DNA of 13,352 bases, taken from contig DATCSF010000309.1 in assembly GCA_036568625.1 (NCBI GenBank), forward strand, positions 1-13,352, in the 5' to 3' direction. The DNA is from 66-474 sp036568625. Lineage in GTDB: Bacteria; Pseudomonadota; Gammaproteobacteria; Xanthomonadales; Rhodanobacteraceae. Each line of letters begins with the position of its first letter. The first letter of the stretch is position 1. The translations under genes and the position numbers were made by a program. The notes beneath the pieces are model-generated. The model did no database searches and had not been told where the DNA came from. It worked only from the letters and a program-made list of their open reading frames with translations. Positions 1 through 7,179 of the stretch are shown here, piece by piece.

Positions 1-1989
1 CGGTACTTCGGTGAGGTCGCCGATCAGGTCTTCCATCAGTTGCGAAACATCCACGTCCAGCCCGGGCACCTTCGCCTCGATCCGTTCACGAATCCGCTCC
101 ATCACCGCCGAGGTCGAGGGGCGGGGGCCGTCCTTCAGGCGCACGAAAAAATCCCCGGTATTGGCTTCGGTGAGTCCGCCGCCGAGTTGCAAGCCGGTGC
201 GCCGCGACCAGGTGTCGACGTACGGATTCGCGTGCAGGATCGCGTCGACCTTTTCCAGCAGGCGATTGGTTTCCGCGAGCGAGGTGCCGGGCGCGGCGAT
301 GTAGTCGAGGGTGAAGCCACCCTCGTCGATCTTAGGCATGAACCCAGACCCGACCGACTCGTAAGCCAGGAAGCCGGCCACGATCAGCGGGATCAACCCG
401 ATCAGGAGCAGTGCAGGCCATTCGAGCGCGCGCAGCAGGACGCCCTCGTAGAAATGCGCGAACCTCTGTCCGAAGCGGGTCGGCGGGTGCTCGCGGGCGT
501 GGCGGGCGTCGATCAGGCGTTCGGCCAGCAGTGGCACCACGATGAAGGTGAGCAGGTACGAGACCACCAGCGCGCTTGCCATGGTCAGCGACAGCGTCTT
601 GAAGAACGCGCCGGTCACGCCGGTCAAAAACGCCAGCGGCAGGAAGATGATGATGGTCGCCGACGACGAGCCGGTCTGCGGGCGCGCGAATTCGCGCGCG
701 GCGCGCATCACCCGCGTGCCGACCGGAAGGGTCTCGCCGCCGGGCGCCGCCGCGACCCGGCGCATGATGTGCTCGAGCATCACCACTACGTCGTCGATCA
801 GAAGGCCGACCGCTGCCGCCATGCCGCCCAGCGTCATCATGTTGAAGCTCATCCCGAACACCTTGAGCAACAGCACGGTGATCGCCAGCGTCGCCGGCAC
901 CACCAGCATCGCGATCAGGATCACCCGCCTGTTGCGCAGGAACACGAACAGCACGAGACCGGCGAGGACGATGCCGATCAGGATCGCGTCGCGCACGCTG
1001 CCTGCCGCGCTTTCGACGAGCTGCGTCTGGTCGTACCAGGTGGCGATCTTCACGCCCTTCGGGATCTGCGGCGCGTACGCCGCAAGCCGGGCCTTGACCG
1101 CGTCGGCCATCTGGATGCTGTTGGCCTCGGGCTGCTGGAATACCTGCACCAGAACGGCGGGGTCTCCGTCGGCGACGACCCTGACCCACTGTGGCGTGGT
1201 GGCCTGCTTCACCGTCGCGATGTCGCCAATCCTGACGACACCTCCGGGGCCGGCGCGCACCACGACATCGCGCAATGCGTGCGCGCTGGCGGGCTGGTTG
1301 TTCGCCAGCAGCAGGAACAGTTTGTAGTGATCGGCGAGACGCCCGAGCGCGGCGATGTCGGCCGCGTTGGAGACGGCAGTGACCACGTCGTGGAGGGTCA
1401 AGTCCTGGGCGCGCAGCTTCGCGGGATCGATGTCGATGTGGAATTCGCCGACCGCGCCGCCTTGCACATCCACGCTTGCCACGCCGGGCACGCCGGAAAC
1501 CAGCGGGCGCAACTGGTACTGCGCGAGGTCGTACAACTGGGTGGGCGTCAGCGACTCGCTGCGCAGGCTGTAGGCGAGGACTGGAAAGGTGGTGGGGTCC
1601 ATGCGCCGCGCGTCGACGCGGGTGCCGGCAGGCAGGTCCGGCAGCACCTGGCTGACCGCGGCATTGACGTCCAGGAACGCGCGGCCCATGTCCGCGTTCC
1701 AGTCAAAAGTGACGTTGATCTCGGCGCTGCCGCGGCTGGTGGTGGAGCGCACGCCCCGCACGCCGCGCACGTGCCGGATCGCCGCCGCGATCGGGCGGGT
1801 TATCGCGATGGCCATCTGGTCGGCCGGGCGGTCGCCGGCATCGACACTGACGCGTACACGCGGAAACGAGACGTCCGGGAACAGCGACACCGGCAGGTTG
1901 AAGATGGAAGCGAGGCCGCCCAGCGCGAGGATGGCAACCAGGAACAGCAGCGAACGCCGATGTGCGTGGAACCACTGCGCGATGTTCAT
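1..1989 (-). CDS. RND efflux pump inner-membrane permease (partial, C-terminus off window)
   Basis: This is the proton-driven inner-membrane subunit of a tripartite efflux pump. The first 663 codons are present, of about 1020-1060 usual for the family. Reading from ATG at 1989: transmembrane segment 1 (about residues 13-30), the first porter region (about 35-330), then TM2-TM6 from about residue 335. TM4 carries the adjacent aspartates D399-D400 in a GLLIDD context. Paired aspartates are typical of the AcrB-like hydrophobe/amphiphile group; heavy-metal CusA/CzcA pumps usually have a single Asp here. Drug or organic-compound export is therefore likelier than metal export, but the substrate is unknown. 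The gene follows the adaptor gene after 81 bp. Its likely Shine-Dalgarno (GGGAGAGGGG, 2004-1995, 5 nt from ATG) lies inside one arm of a perfect hairpin, so translation may be restrained. The open frame leaves the window at position 1. Confidence 0.93.
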   Translation of the reverse strand, partial: MNIAQWFHAHRRSLLFLVAILALGGLASIFNLPVSLFPDVSFPRVRVSVDAGDRPADQMAIAITRPIAAAIRHVRGVRGVRSTTSRGSAEINVTFDWNADMGRAFLDVNAAVSQVLPDLPAGTRVDARRMDPTTFPVLAYSLRSESLTPTQLYDLAQYQLRPLVSGVPGVASVDVQGGAVGEFHIDIDPAKLRAQDLTLHDVVTAVSNAADIAALGRLADHYKLFLLLANNQPASAHALRDVVVRAGPGGVVRIGDIATVKQATTPQWVRVVADGDPAVLVQVFQQPEANSIQMADAVKARLAAYAPQIPKGVKIATWYDQTQLVESAAGSVRDAILIGIVLAGLVLFVFLRNRRVILIAMLVVPATLAITVLLLKVFGMSFNMMTLGGMAAAVGLLIDDVVVMLEHIMRRVAAAPGGETLPVGTRVMRAAREFARPQTGSSSATIIIFLPLAFLTGVTGAFFKTLSLTMASALVVSYLLTFIVVPLLAERLIDARHAREHPPTRFGQRFAHFYEGVLLRALEWPALLLIGLIPLIVAGFLAYESVGSGFMPKIDEGGFTLDYIAAPGTSLAETNRLLEKVDAILHANPYVDTWSRRTGLQLGGGLTEANTGDFFVRLKDGPRPSTSAVMERIRERIEAKVPGLDVDVSQLMEDLIGDLTEVP

Positions 1990-1991
1990 TT

Positions 1992-2106
1992 GCGCCCCTC
2001 TCCCGTCGGGAGAGGGGCGCGGGCGAGGGTAGCCATCCGCGGTGGAGTTGGGTTGCGCATGGCCGAACCGTCACCCACCCTTCCCGCACCCCGAGGAAGA
2101 GAGTGG
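1992..2106. repeat. REPIN-like pair of inverted palindromic repeats
   Basis: Two related units face each other across about 40 bp. Unit A (about 1992-2030) has a perfect 13-bp inverted repeat: GCGCCCCTCTCCC at 1992-2004, loop GTC, complement at 2008-2020, then a GGGCGAGGGT tail at 2021-2030. Unit B (about 2106-2068, read on the minus strand) is a degenerate copy of the same plan: CTCTTCC, CGGGGTGC, GGGAAGGG, then tail GGGTGACGG. Such CCCTCTCCC...GGGAGAGGG units with a G-rich tail are common intergenic repeats in Xanthomonadales. A doublet in inverted orientation is the REPIN arrangement mobilised by RAYT transposases; no RAYT gene is in the window. Unit A sits directly upstream of the permease start and unit B runs into the adaptor's 3' end. 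Confidence 0.7.
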
Positions 2107-3198
2107 AGCGCACACCGGATCACCGCTCGAGATTTCATAACTGCCCAGTGTGATCACCGGCGCGTGCGGATTGAGCGCGCCTGCAACACCGACCGGGCTG
2201 CCAGCCGGTGCGAGCACTTTTACGTCCACGCGTTTTGCCTTGCCGTGCTCGATCTGGAATACGTAATCGCCTTGCGCGTCGCTCAGCAGCGCGTTGCGTG
2301 GCACCGCCCAGGCCTTGATCGGCGCGGTCGCGATGATCGCGGACAGGGCGGTACCGGCCGGCAGCGAGGCGTGCGCGTCGAGCGTCGCGATCAGGTCGAC
2401 CAGGTGCGACTGCGGGTTCACGGCATCGCCCACCAGCGCGACCGTGCCGTGCAGCGGCGGCGCACCGGGCGCGGCATAAACCGGTTCGAGCGTCACCGGC
2501 ATGCCGGGCTGGATGCCCGTGGCGGCGGCCGGATCGACCCCGAGTTGCGCCTGCAGCGCGGTGGCCGGTGCGAACCGGATCAAGGCTGCGCCCGCGGCCA
2601 CGCGCTGGCCGCGCTGCGCGTCGAGCGCGGTGACCACGCCATCGGCCGGAGCCCGCAAGATGGCGACTTCGCTGGCGCCACCCAGTTTCGCCTGCGCGGC
2701 GAGCGCGGCTTGCGCATCCGCCAGCGCCTTGCGCGCGACGTCGAGCTGCGCGTTGGTGGCCAGTTTTTCCGTGTGCAGGCGCGTGGTCCGGGCGAGATCG
2801 TCGCGTGCGACCTGCAAGGCGCTTTGTGCCTGCAGGTACGTGCTGCGCGCGGCCGGATCGGTCTCGAGTTTCAGCAGCGCGTCGCCGCGTTTCACGTGCT
2901 GACCGCCGATCACTTCGGTGTCGGTGATCTCACCCGCCTGCGGCAGGCTGAGCGACAACGCATTGCGGCTGTCGGCGGCAAGTTGTCCGAACGCGGCGAC
3001 ATGGTCGTGGAAAGTCTCGAGCCTCGGCATCGCGGTATCGACTTCGATTGGACCCTGCGTTTGCGTGCCCGATGAATTGCCATGGGAGCAAGCGGCCAAA
3101 AACGGAAGCAGTCCGCAAACCAACGCCAATGAACACCCATGGAAGGCCGAAAGGCGCATTGAAATGACTTTGCTCGTGTTTGCGCTATTCGCGTTCAT
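2071..3198 (-). CDS. RND efflux periplasmic adaptor (membrane fusion protein), lipoprotein
   Basis: A 375-residue adaptor of the HlyD/AcrA type that links the RND permease to the outer-membrane channel. The N-terminus is a lipoprotein signal with lipobox LAAC, lipidated Cys at residue 37. A barrel-sandwich/lipoyl half follows (about 75-110), then an alanine-rich helical hairpin (about 115-175), the second lipoyl half (ILRAPADGVVTALDA, about 180-195), and beta-barrel and membrane-proximal domains. The ATG at 3198 overlaps the upstream gene's TGA as ATGA, supporting coupling. The internal ATG at 3159 would give a more standard signal peptide (lipobox Cys at 24), so the true start is uncertain. 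The last 13 or so residues (CAPLSSSGCGKGG) are encoded by repeat unit B and are unlike normal family C-termini. Confidence 0.9.
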   Translation of the reverse strand: MNANSANTSKVISMRLSAFHGCSLALVCGLLPFLAACSHGNSSGTQTQGPIEVDTAMPRLETFHDHVAAFGQLAADSRNALSLSLPQAGEITDTEVIGGQHVKRGDALLKLETDPAARSTYLQAQSALQVARDDLARTTRLHTEKLATNAQLDVARKALADAQAALAAQAKLGGASEVAILRAPADGVVTALDAQRGQRVAAGAALIRFAPATALQAQLGVDPAAATGIQPGMPVTLEPVYAAPGAPPLHGTVALVGDAVNPQSHLVDLIATLDAHASLPAGTALSAIIATAPIKAWAVPRNALLSDAQGDYVFQIEHGKAKRVDVKVLAPAGSPVGVAGALNPHAPVITLGSYEISSGDPVCAPLSSSGCGKGG

Positions 3199-4580
3199 TG
3201 GCGGGCCAAATGCTTTTTATCGTTCCCGGAAAGCGTCGCGTCGGGCCAGTCGCCCACCAGGGCGTCCAGCGCGATCGCGGTCTCATGGGCATTCCGATCC
3301 AGCTTCAGTGATGCGGTGTCGGCGGCCAGCGAACTGGCGCGGATTGCGAGATAGGTTGGCCAGTCCAGCCTGCCCGCCATGTAATGGGTGCGGGCCGCGT
3401 CGCGTGCCCCAGCCAGTTGTGCGGCATGGGCGATCAACGCTGCGCGTCGCGCGCGCTCGCTTTGCAGGTCGGCCAGGAGGTGCTGGATATCGTTGCGATC
3501 GGTCAGCAGGCGCGCGGAATATTCATCGCGCAATTGTTGACGCGTGGCGTACTCGATCGCGATGTTGCCGCGGTTGCCGTCGAACAGCGGCAGCGACAGC
3601 CCGATCGAGAAGCCCGCGCTGGCGATGTTGCTGTTATCGCGCGCGCGCACGAAACCGACCGTGATCGCCGGGAACTGCGCCAGGATCGCCGCGCGCAGTT
3701 TTGCATTCTGCGCAAGATATCCGGCCTTGAGGGCCAGCAGGTCCGGGCGGCGCTGCGCCATGTTGGCCAGCGCGTGGCGCACGTCGCCCATATTCGGCTC
3801 GACCGCAAACGGCATACCCGTCAGGTGCAGCGGCACCGAAAAATCGAGACCCAGCAGGTCGTGCAGGTCGTGTTCGGCCTGATGCAGTTGCCGTTGCGCG
3901 TCGCCGAGCTGGTTGTCGACCTCGGCGGCCGCATTCAAACCCGCGCTGGCGGAATCGTAAGTGAGATCGCCCGCATGCAGCGCCCTCGCGATCGCGACCT
4001 GCACGGGTGCAAGCGCGCCGTGTTCGCGCTGCAGCCGCGCAACGAGTCTGCGCAGGTAGTACACGCGGTCGAACAGCGTGCGCGCCTGCGCAATGGTTTG
4101 CCATTCGCTCCACAACAGGTCCAGGTCCACTTCGCGTGCGCCGGCCTGCGCCGATTCCACGCGCGCGGAGCGCGTGATCAAGTCGCCGAGGTCGAACGTC
4201 AGCCCGGCGGTGTAGGCGTTGGTCGTACCCTGCGGGTAGTGGCCGGTCGGGCGGTCGTGCTCGTAATTCAATTGCGGATCCGGCAGCAGGCCGGCGGCGT
4301 ACGCCTGCGCGTGCGCCACGCCGGCCTTGTCGCGTTGGATCCGCAGTTGCGGGCTGTTGGCCACCGCCAGCATCGCAACTTCGGTGACATCGAGGCCGTT
4401 CGCCGGGTCGAACGTGTGGGCGCGCAGCGCCGCTGTCGGCATGGACGTTGCCGGCACGGCGATGTCCGCGATGCGCCGCGGCCCACGCCCGTTCCCGAGC
4501 GGCAGCGGATGGAAGGTGGCGCAGCCGCCGAGCGCGGCTGCGATCACGGGCACGACCAGCCATGCGGAAACGCGGCGCAT
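3195..4580 (-). CDS. Outer-membrane efflux factor (TolC/OprM-like lipoprotein)
   Basis: The 461-residue outer-membrane channel subunit of the efflux system and first gene of the operon. The signal peptide ends in lipobox LGGC (Cys20), so the protein is probably lipid-anchored like OprM/NodT members. Two repeated coiled-coil halves typical of outer membrane efflux proteins follow: one with an LRIQRDKAGVAHAQAYAAGL-type segment around residues 78-97 and PDPQLNYEHDRP after it, and a second around residues 280-420 with ALKAGYLAQNAKLRAAILAQFP followed by glycine-rich strands. Length is normal for the family. It overlaps the adaptor by 4 nt. No clear Shine-Dalgarno precedes ATG 4580, and no convincing promoter was found in the shared 200-bp region with the divergent operon. 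Confidence 0.9.
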   Translation of the reverse strand: MRRVSAWLVVPVIAAALGGCATFHPLPLGNGRGPRRIADIAVPATSMPTAALRAHTFDPANGLDVTEVAMLAVANSPQLRIQRDKAGVAHAQAYAAGLLPDPQLNYEHDRPTGHYPQGTTNAYTAGLTFDLGDLITRSARVESAQAGAREVDLDLLWSEWQTIAQARTLFDRVYYLRRLVARLQREHGALAPVQVAIARALHAGDLTYDSASAGLNAAAEVDNQLGDAQRQLHQAEHDLHDLLGLDFSVPLHLTGMPFAVEPNMGDVRHALANMAQRRPDLLALKAGYLAQNAKLRAAILAQFPAITVGFVRARDNSNIASAGFSIGLSLPLFDGNRGNIAIEYATRQQLRDEYSARLLTDRNDIQHLLADLQSERARRAALIAHAAQLAGARDAARTHYMAGRLDWPTYLAIRASSLAADTASLKLDRNAHETAIALDALVGDWPDATLSGNDKKHLARQ

Positions 4581-4720
4581 GAGCGGCGAGCTTGGCGGGT
4601 GACGCTTAGGCGCCGCTTAGGGAAGCTCTGAACCGTCTGGCGCGCTTGGCAACTTGCGACGTTCTTAAGGAGTTTTGCGGCGAGGGTTGGCTGTTGCTGA
4701 AATCGCGATGTAAAGTATGC

Positions 4721-4749
4721 TTGACAAGGTGGACGCCCACCAGTACAGT
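4721..4749 (+). promoter_or_regulatory. sigma70-type promoter of the HTH/hydrolase/ABC operon
   Basis: A perfect -35 hexamer TTGACA (4721-4726), a 17-bp spacer and a -10 TACAGT (4744-4749, four of six consensus bases) predict a start near 4756. This is the strongest promoter-like sequence in the window. It lies 55 bp upstream of the best ribosome-binding site (GGGGGA, 4792-4797). The predicted start falls inside the inverted repeat 4753-4774, as expected for a repressed promoter. Confidence 0.75.
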
Positions 4750-4752
4750 CGC

Positions 4753-4774
4753 ACTGTCAAGTTTGCTTGACAGT
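4753..4774. promoter_or_regulatory. 22-bp perfect inverted-repeat operator (putative CylR2-like binding site)
   Basis: ACTGTCAAG (4753-4761), spacer TTTG, CTTGACAGT (4766-4774): two perfectly complementary 9-bp arms spanning 22 bp. The site begins 4 bp after the -10 and covers the predicted transcription start. A further half-site CTTGACA lies at 4720-4726, overlapping the -35, with matching bases 46 bp apart (about 4.4 helical turns). The 66-residue regulator encoded downstream in the same operon is the natural ligand, implying autoregulation. CylR2 of Enterococcus is known to bind a 22-bp inverted repeat as a dimer; equivalence here is inferred. Confidence 0.7.
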
Positions 4775-4803
4775 ACGACGCAATGGATACCGGGGGAACC
4801 GCG

Positions 4804-4965
4804 ATGATGGCGAGAATGGACGAATGGTCCGCACGACAGCGCTGGAGCGTCTGGCCGCTCGGCTGGGCGCTGTACGCGGGGGCGTTCTGGTTGTTGTTCT
4901 CGAGGGACCAACTTGCCGCGCGGATGGTCGCGCTGGTTGGATCTGTGCAGGCCTGCTGGTGCTGA
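4804..4965 (+). CDS. Small hydrophobic ORF, probably the 5' part of a frameshifted membrane gene
   Basis: ATG 4804 has the best ribosome-binding site after the promoter (GGGGGA at 4792-4797, 6 nt spacing); ATG 4783 in the same frame is an alternative. The 53-residue product has a charged N-terminus (MDEWSARQRW), a transmembrane segment (about 17-33) and part of a second (MVALVGSVQACWC) that stops abruptly at TGA 4963-4965. The -1 frame continues with CTG CTG GTG CTG codons as a hydrophobic helix and then the membrane protein at 4998-5372. A single-base indel around 4930-4960 would join them into one protein of about 188 residues. It may instead be a separate two-helix protein cut short, a programmed frameshift, or an assembly error. 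I do not recognise a named family for this part. Confidence 0.45.
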   Translation: MMARMDEWSARQRWSVWPLGWALYAGAFWLLFSRDQLAARMVALVGSVQACWC

Positions 4966-4997
4966 CCTATGCCTCCAGGGCCGTGCTGAACGAGCGG

Positions 4998-5372
4998 ATG
5001 CGCAGCATCGATCGCCGGCAGTTGCACGTGGTGCTGCCGGCGTTTCTCGTGTACACGCTGCTGATGTTGTACGTGTTCCCGCGCGCGGCCCGCATCGCCA
5101 CGCCCTGGTTGAAAGCGATGGTGGCGTTGTCGCCGACGCTGCCCTTGGCGTTCGTCGCCTGGGCGATGGTCCGTTACGTCGACCGCTGCGACGAACTGGA
5201 GCGGCGGCAGCACCTCGAAGCCGCGGGTATCTGCATGTCGCTGGGATTCCTGGGTGCGGCGAAGCTGATCGCGGTCAATGGCGTGTTCGTGCTGTTGATG
5301 GTGTTGCCGGCGCTGTGCGTCATGTACGGGCTGGCCTGCACCTGGTCGAAGTGGCGGAACCGTGCGCGATGA
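4998..5372 (+). CDS. Four-helix membrane protein, CylR1-like partner of the HTH regulator
   Basis: A membrane protein of 124 residues when read from ATG 4998; the frame is open from 4767 (TTG), so the true N-terminus is uncertain. Four hydrophobic segments are visible, starting LHVVLPAFLVY, MVALSPTLPLAFVAW, AGICMSLGFLG and VFVLLMVLPALCVMYG. The loop after helix 2 carries RYVDRCDELERRQHLEA. A charged DEL-RR loop after the second helix is, as I remember, usual in small membrane proteins encoded beside Cro-like 60-70-residue regulators. Its TGA overlaps the regulator's ATG as ATGA, so the two are probably made in fixed ratio. By analogy with CylR1/CylR2 it may sense an envelope signal or modulate the regulator. 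The role is inferred from position, not sequence. Confidence 0.6.
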   Translation: MRSIDRRQLHVVLPAFLVYTLLMLYVFPRAARIATPWLKAMVALSPTLPLAFVAWAMVRYVDRCDELERRQHLEAAGICMSLGFLGAAKLIAVNGVFVLLMVLPALCVMYGLACTWSKWRNRAR

Positions 5373-5569
5373 AAAACCGCGTTCGCGAATTGCGCGAGAC
5401 GCGCGGCTGGTCGCAAGGTGAGTTGGCCGAGCACCTGGACGTGTCGCGGCAAACGGTCAACGCGATCGAAAACGGCAAGTACGATCCCAGCCTGCCGCTG
5501 GCGTTCAAGCTGGCGCGGCTGTTCAAGCAGCGCATCGAATCGATGTTCGAACCGGATGAGGGACGCTGA
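5369..5569 (+). CDS. CylR2/Cro-like helix-turn-helix regulator (66 aa)
   Basis: A single-domain XRE-family DNA-binding protein. The helix-turn-helix spans about residues 15-35: SQGELAEHL, turn DV, recognition helix SRQTVNAIEN, followed by the conserved GKYDPSLPLAFKLAR stretch. The 66-residue length and the SRQTVNAIE(N)-KY-PSL pattern closely resemble CylR2 of the Enterococcus cytolysin operon, which binds as a dimer to an inverted repeat. No sensory or oligomerisation domain follows, so ligand sensing must come from a partner, plausibly the preceding membrane protein. It starts at ATG 5369 within ATGA and ends in TGATG with the next gene. The probable operator is the inverted repeat at 4753-4774, giving negative autoregulation of the whole operon. 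Confidence 0.9.
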   Translation: MKNRVRELRETRGWSQGELAEHLDVSRQTVNAIENGKYDPSLPLAFKLARLFKQRIESMFEPDEGR

Positions 5570-7179
5570 TGAAGATGAATGCGCGCATGATCATGCGCAT
5601 CGTTGCACTCGTGATCGTGGCAGGTGCGCTTGGCTGGCAGTGGTGGGGCAAGCACCACGCGCGGAATGCTTCCGCTGGCGCCGGCACAGACGTCAAGGTT
5701 CCGGCGTCCGCGGTTTCGGCGCCTGCATCGGCCAAGCCGGTCAAGCCCGCGCCGCCGGCAACCATGAAGATGGGCAGGCTCACGCTGACCGCGTGCGAGT
5801 TGAAACAGTCCAACTCCTCCGCAACGACGCCCGCGTTCTGCGCGAAATTCCCGGTGCCGGAAAATCGCGCCGATCCCCGATCACGCAGGATCGATCTCAA
5901 GCTCGCCATCCTGAAAAGCGATTCCACGGTGCCGGACAAGGATCTGGTGGTGTATCTCGCCGGCGGGCCCGGCCAGTCGGCCATCCAGACCTATCCCGAA
6001 CTTGCGCCGGCCTTCGCGCCGCTGCTGAAACACCATGACGTGCTGCTGCTGGACCAGCGCGGCACCGGTGGTTCGAATCCGCTCGACTGCCCGGTCGTCG
6101 AAAAACAGATGAAGCAGCTCGGCGCGTCCGACCTGACGCTCGCGCAGCGCGTCGAACAGGTAAACAAGTGCGCCAGCGAGGTCGAGAAGAAATCCGATCC
6201 CCGCCACTACACCACCACCGACGCCATCGCGGATCTCGAAGCGGTGCGCGAAGCGCTGGGCGCGACGAAGCTGAACCTGATTGGCGTGTCCTACGGCACG
6301 CGCGTGGTCCAGCACTATGCTGCTGCGCATCCCGAGGCGGTGCGCAGCATCGTGCTGGACGGCGTGGTGCCCAACCAGATGGTGGTCGGCGAAACCTTTG
6401 CCGAGGCGCTGGAAGGTTCGTTGAAGCTGCAAAGCGCGGCTTGCAGCGAGACGCCGGCCTGCCGCCAGGCGTTCGGCGACTGGTACGCGACCCTGCAGCA
6501 ACTGCACGCCACGCTGAAAGACGAGGCGCCGCAGCAAGTCACGTTCGACGACCCATACAGCTACAAGCCCGTCACCAAAACCCTGACCGCCGACAACCTG
6601 GTCGGTGTGGTGCGGATGTTTTCCTACAGCACGATCACCGCGGCACTGCTGCCGCTGGCGATCGACGAGGCCGCGCGCGGCAATTACGCGCCGTTGATGG
6701 GGCAATCCAAACTCCTGAGCGGCGACCTTTCCGAATCGATGCAGGGCGGCATGCAGTTGTCGGTGATCTGCACCGAGGATGCGCCCTTGATGAAGCCGCG
6801 CCCCCAGGACACGGACTTGTTGCTCGGCACCGAGCTGATCGATGGTCTGCTTGCGGAATGCAAGGTCTGGCCACACGACCCGATGCCGAAGGATTTCCAC
6901 GCGCCGTTCAAGTCGTCGATCCCAACCCTGCTGATTTCGGGTGAACGCGATCCGGTCACGCCACCCGGGTACGCCGACGAGGTGTTGAAGGGGCTGTCGA
7001 ACGGGCGTTCGCTGGTGGTGAAGGGCCTCGGCCACGCCGAACCCATGTACGCCGGCTGCATGCCCGACCTGGTGGACAAGTTCATCACCGGACTGGAACC
7101 GAAAAAGCTCGACGCGCATTGCCTCGACAAGATCGGGCCGATTCCCGCGTTCGTGAATTTCAACGGAGCTGCGCCATGA
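5569..7179 (+). CDS. Membrane-anchored periplasmic alpha/beta hydrolase, S33/TAP-like peptidase family
   Basis: A 536-residue hydrolase. The N-terminus has a basic segment and one transmembrane helix (about 9-26), then an Ala/Pro-rich linker (about 32-66), so the enzyme is probably tethered outside the cytoplasm. Ten cysteines fit an oxidising compartment. The catalytic machinery is complete: AGGPGQS oxyanion loop (131-137), LDQRGTG (161-167), nucleophile Ser241 in GVSYG, Asp461 in SGERDPVTPP, His489 in GLGHAEP. The C-terminal part is of the TAP-like kind found in tripeptidyl aminopeptidases and proline iminopeptidase relatives. Release of N-terminal residues from small peptides is the most likely activity, but ester or amide substrates are possible. 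It is coupled by ATGA overlaps to the regulator before it and the ABC ATPase after it, suggesting it processes or inactivates a compound handled by that transporter. Confidence 0.9.
   Translation: MKMNARMIMRIVALVIVAGALGWQWWGKHHARNASAGAGTDVKVPASAVSAPASAKPVKPAPPATMKMGRLTLTACELKQSNSSATTPAFCAKFPVPENRADPRSRRIDLKLAILKSDSTVPDKDLVVYLAGGPGQSAIQTYPELAPAFAPLLKHHDVLLLDQRGTGGSNPLDCPVVEKQMKQLGASDLTLAQRVEQVNKCASEVEKKSDPRHYTTTDAIADLEAVREALGATKLNLIGVSYGTRVVQHYAAAHPEAVRSIVLDGVVPNQMVVGETFAEALEGSLKLQSAACSETPACRQAFGDWYATLQQLHATLKDEAPQQVTFDDPYSYKPVTKTLTADNLVGVVRMFSYSTITAALLPLAIDEAARGNYAPLMGQSKLLSGDLSESMQGGMQLSVICTEDAPLMKPRPQDTDLLLGTELIDGLLAECKVWPHDPMPKDFHAPFKSSIPTLLISGERDPVTPPGYADEVLKGLSNGRSLVVKGLGHAEPMYAGCMPDLVDKFITGLEPKKLDAHCLDKIGPIPAFVNFNGAAP

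Noticed and set aside
40..3075. Plus-strand open frame of 1011 codons
   Set aside because: It is antisense to the RND permease and adaptor. Its composition (Arg, His, Gln, Asp-rich low-complexity protein) is typical of a GC-driven shadow frame, and the minus-strand proteins have clear family motifs.
3384..4631. Plus-strand open frame of 415 codons
   Set aside because: Antisense shadow of the outer-membrane factor gene; no recognisable domain and Arg/Gln-rich composition.
4581..4780. Minus-strand promoter for the efflux operon
   Set aside because: TTGACA- and TTGTCA-like hexamers occur on the minus strand here, but none has an acceptable -10 at 16-18 bp.
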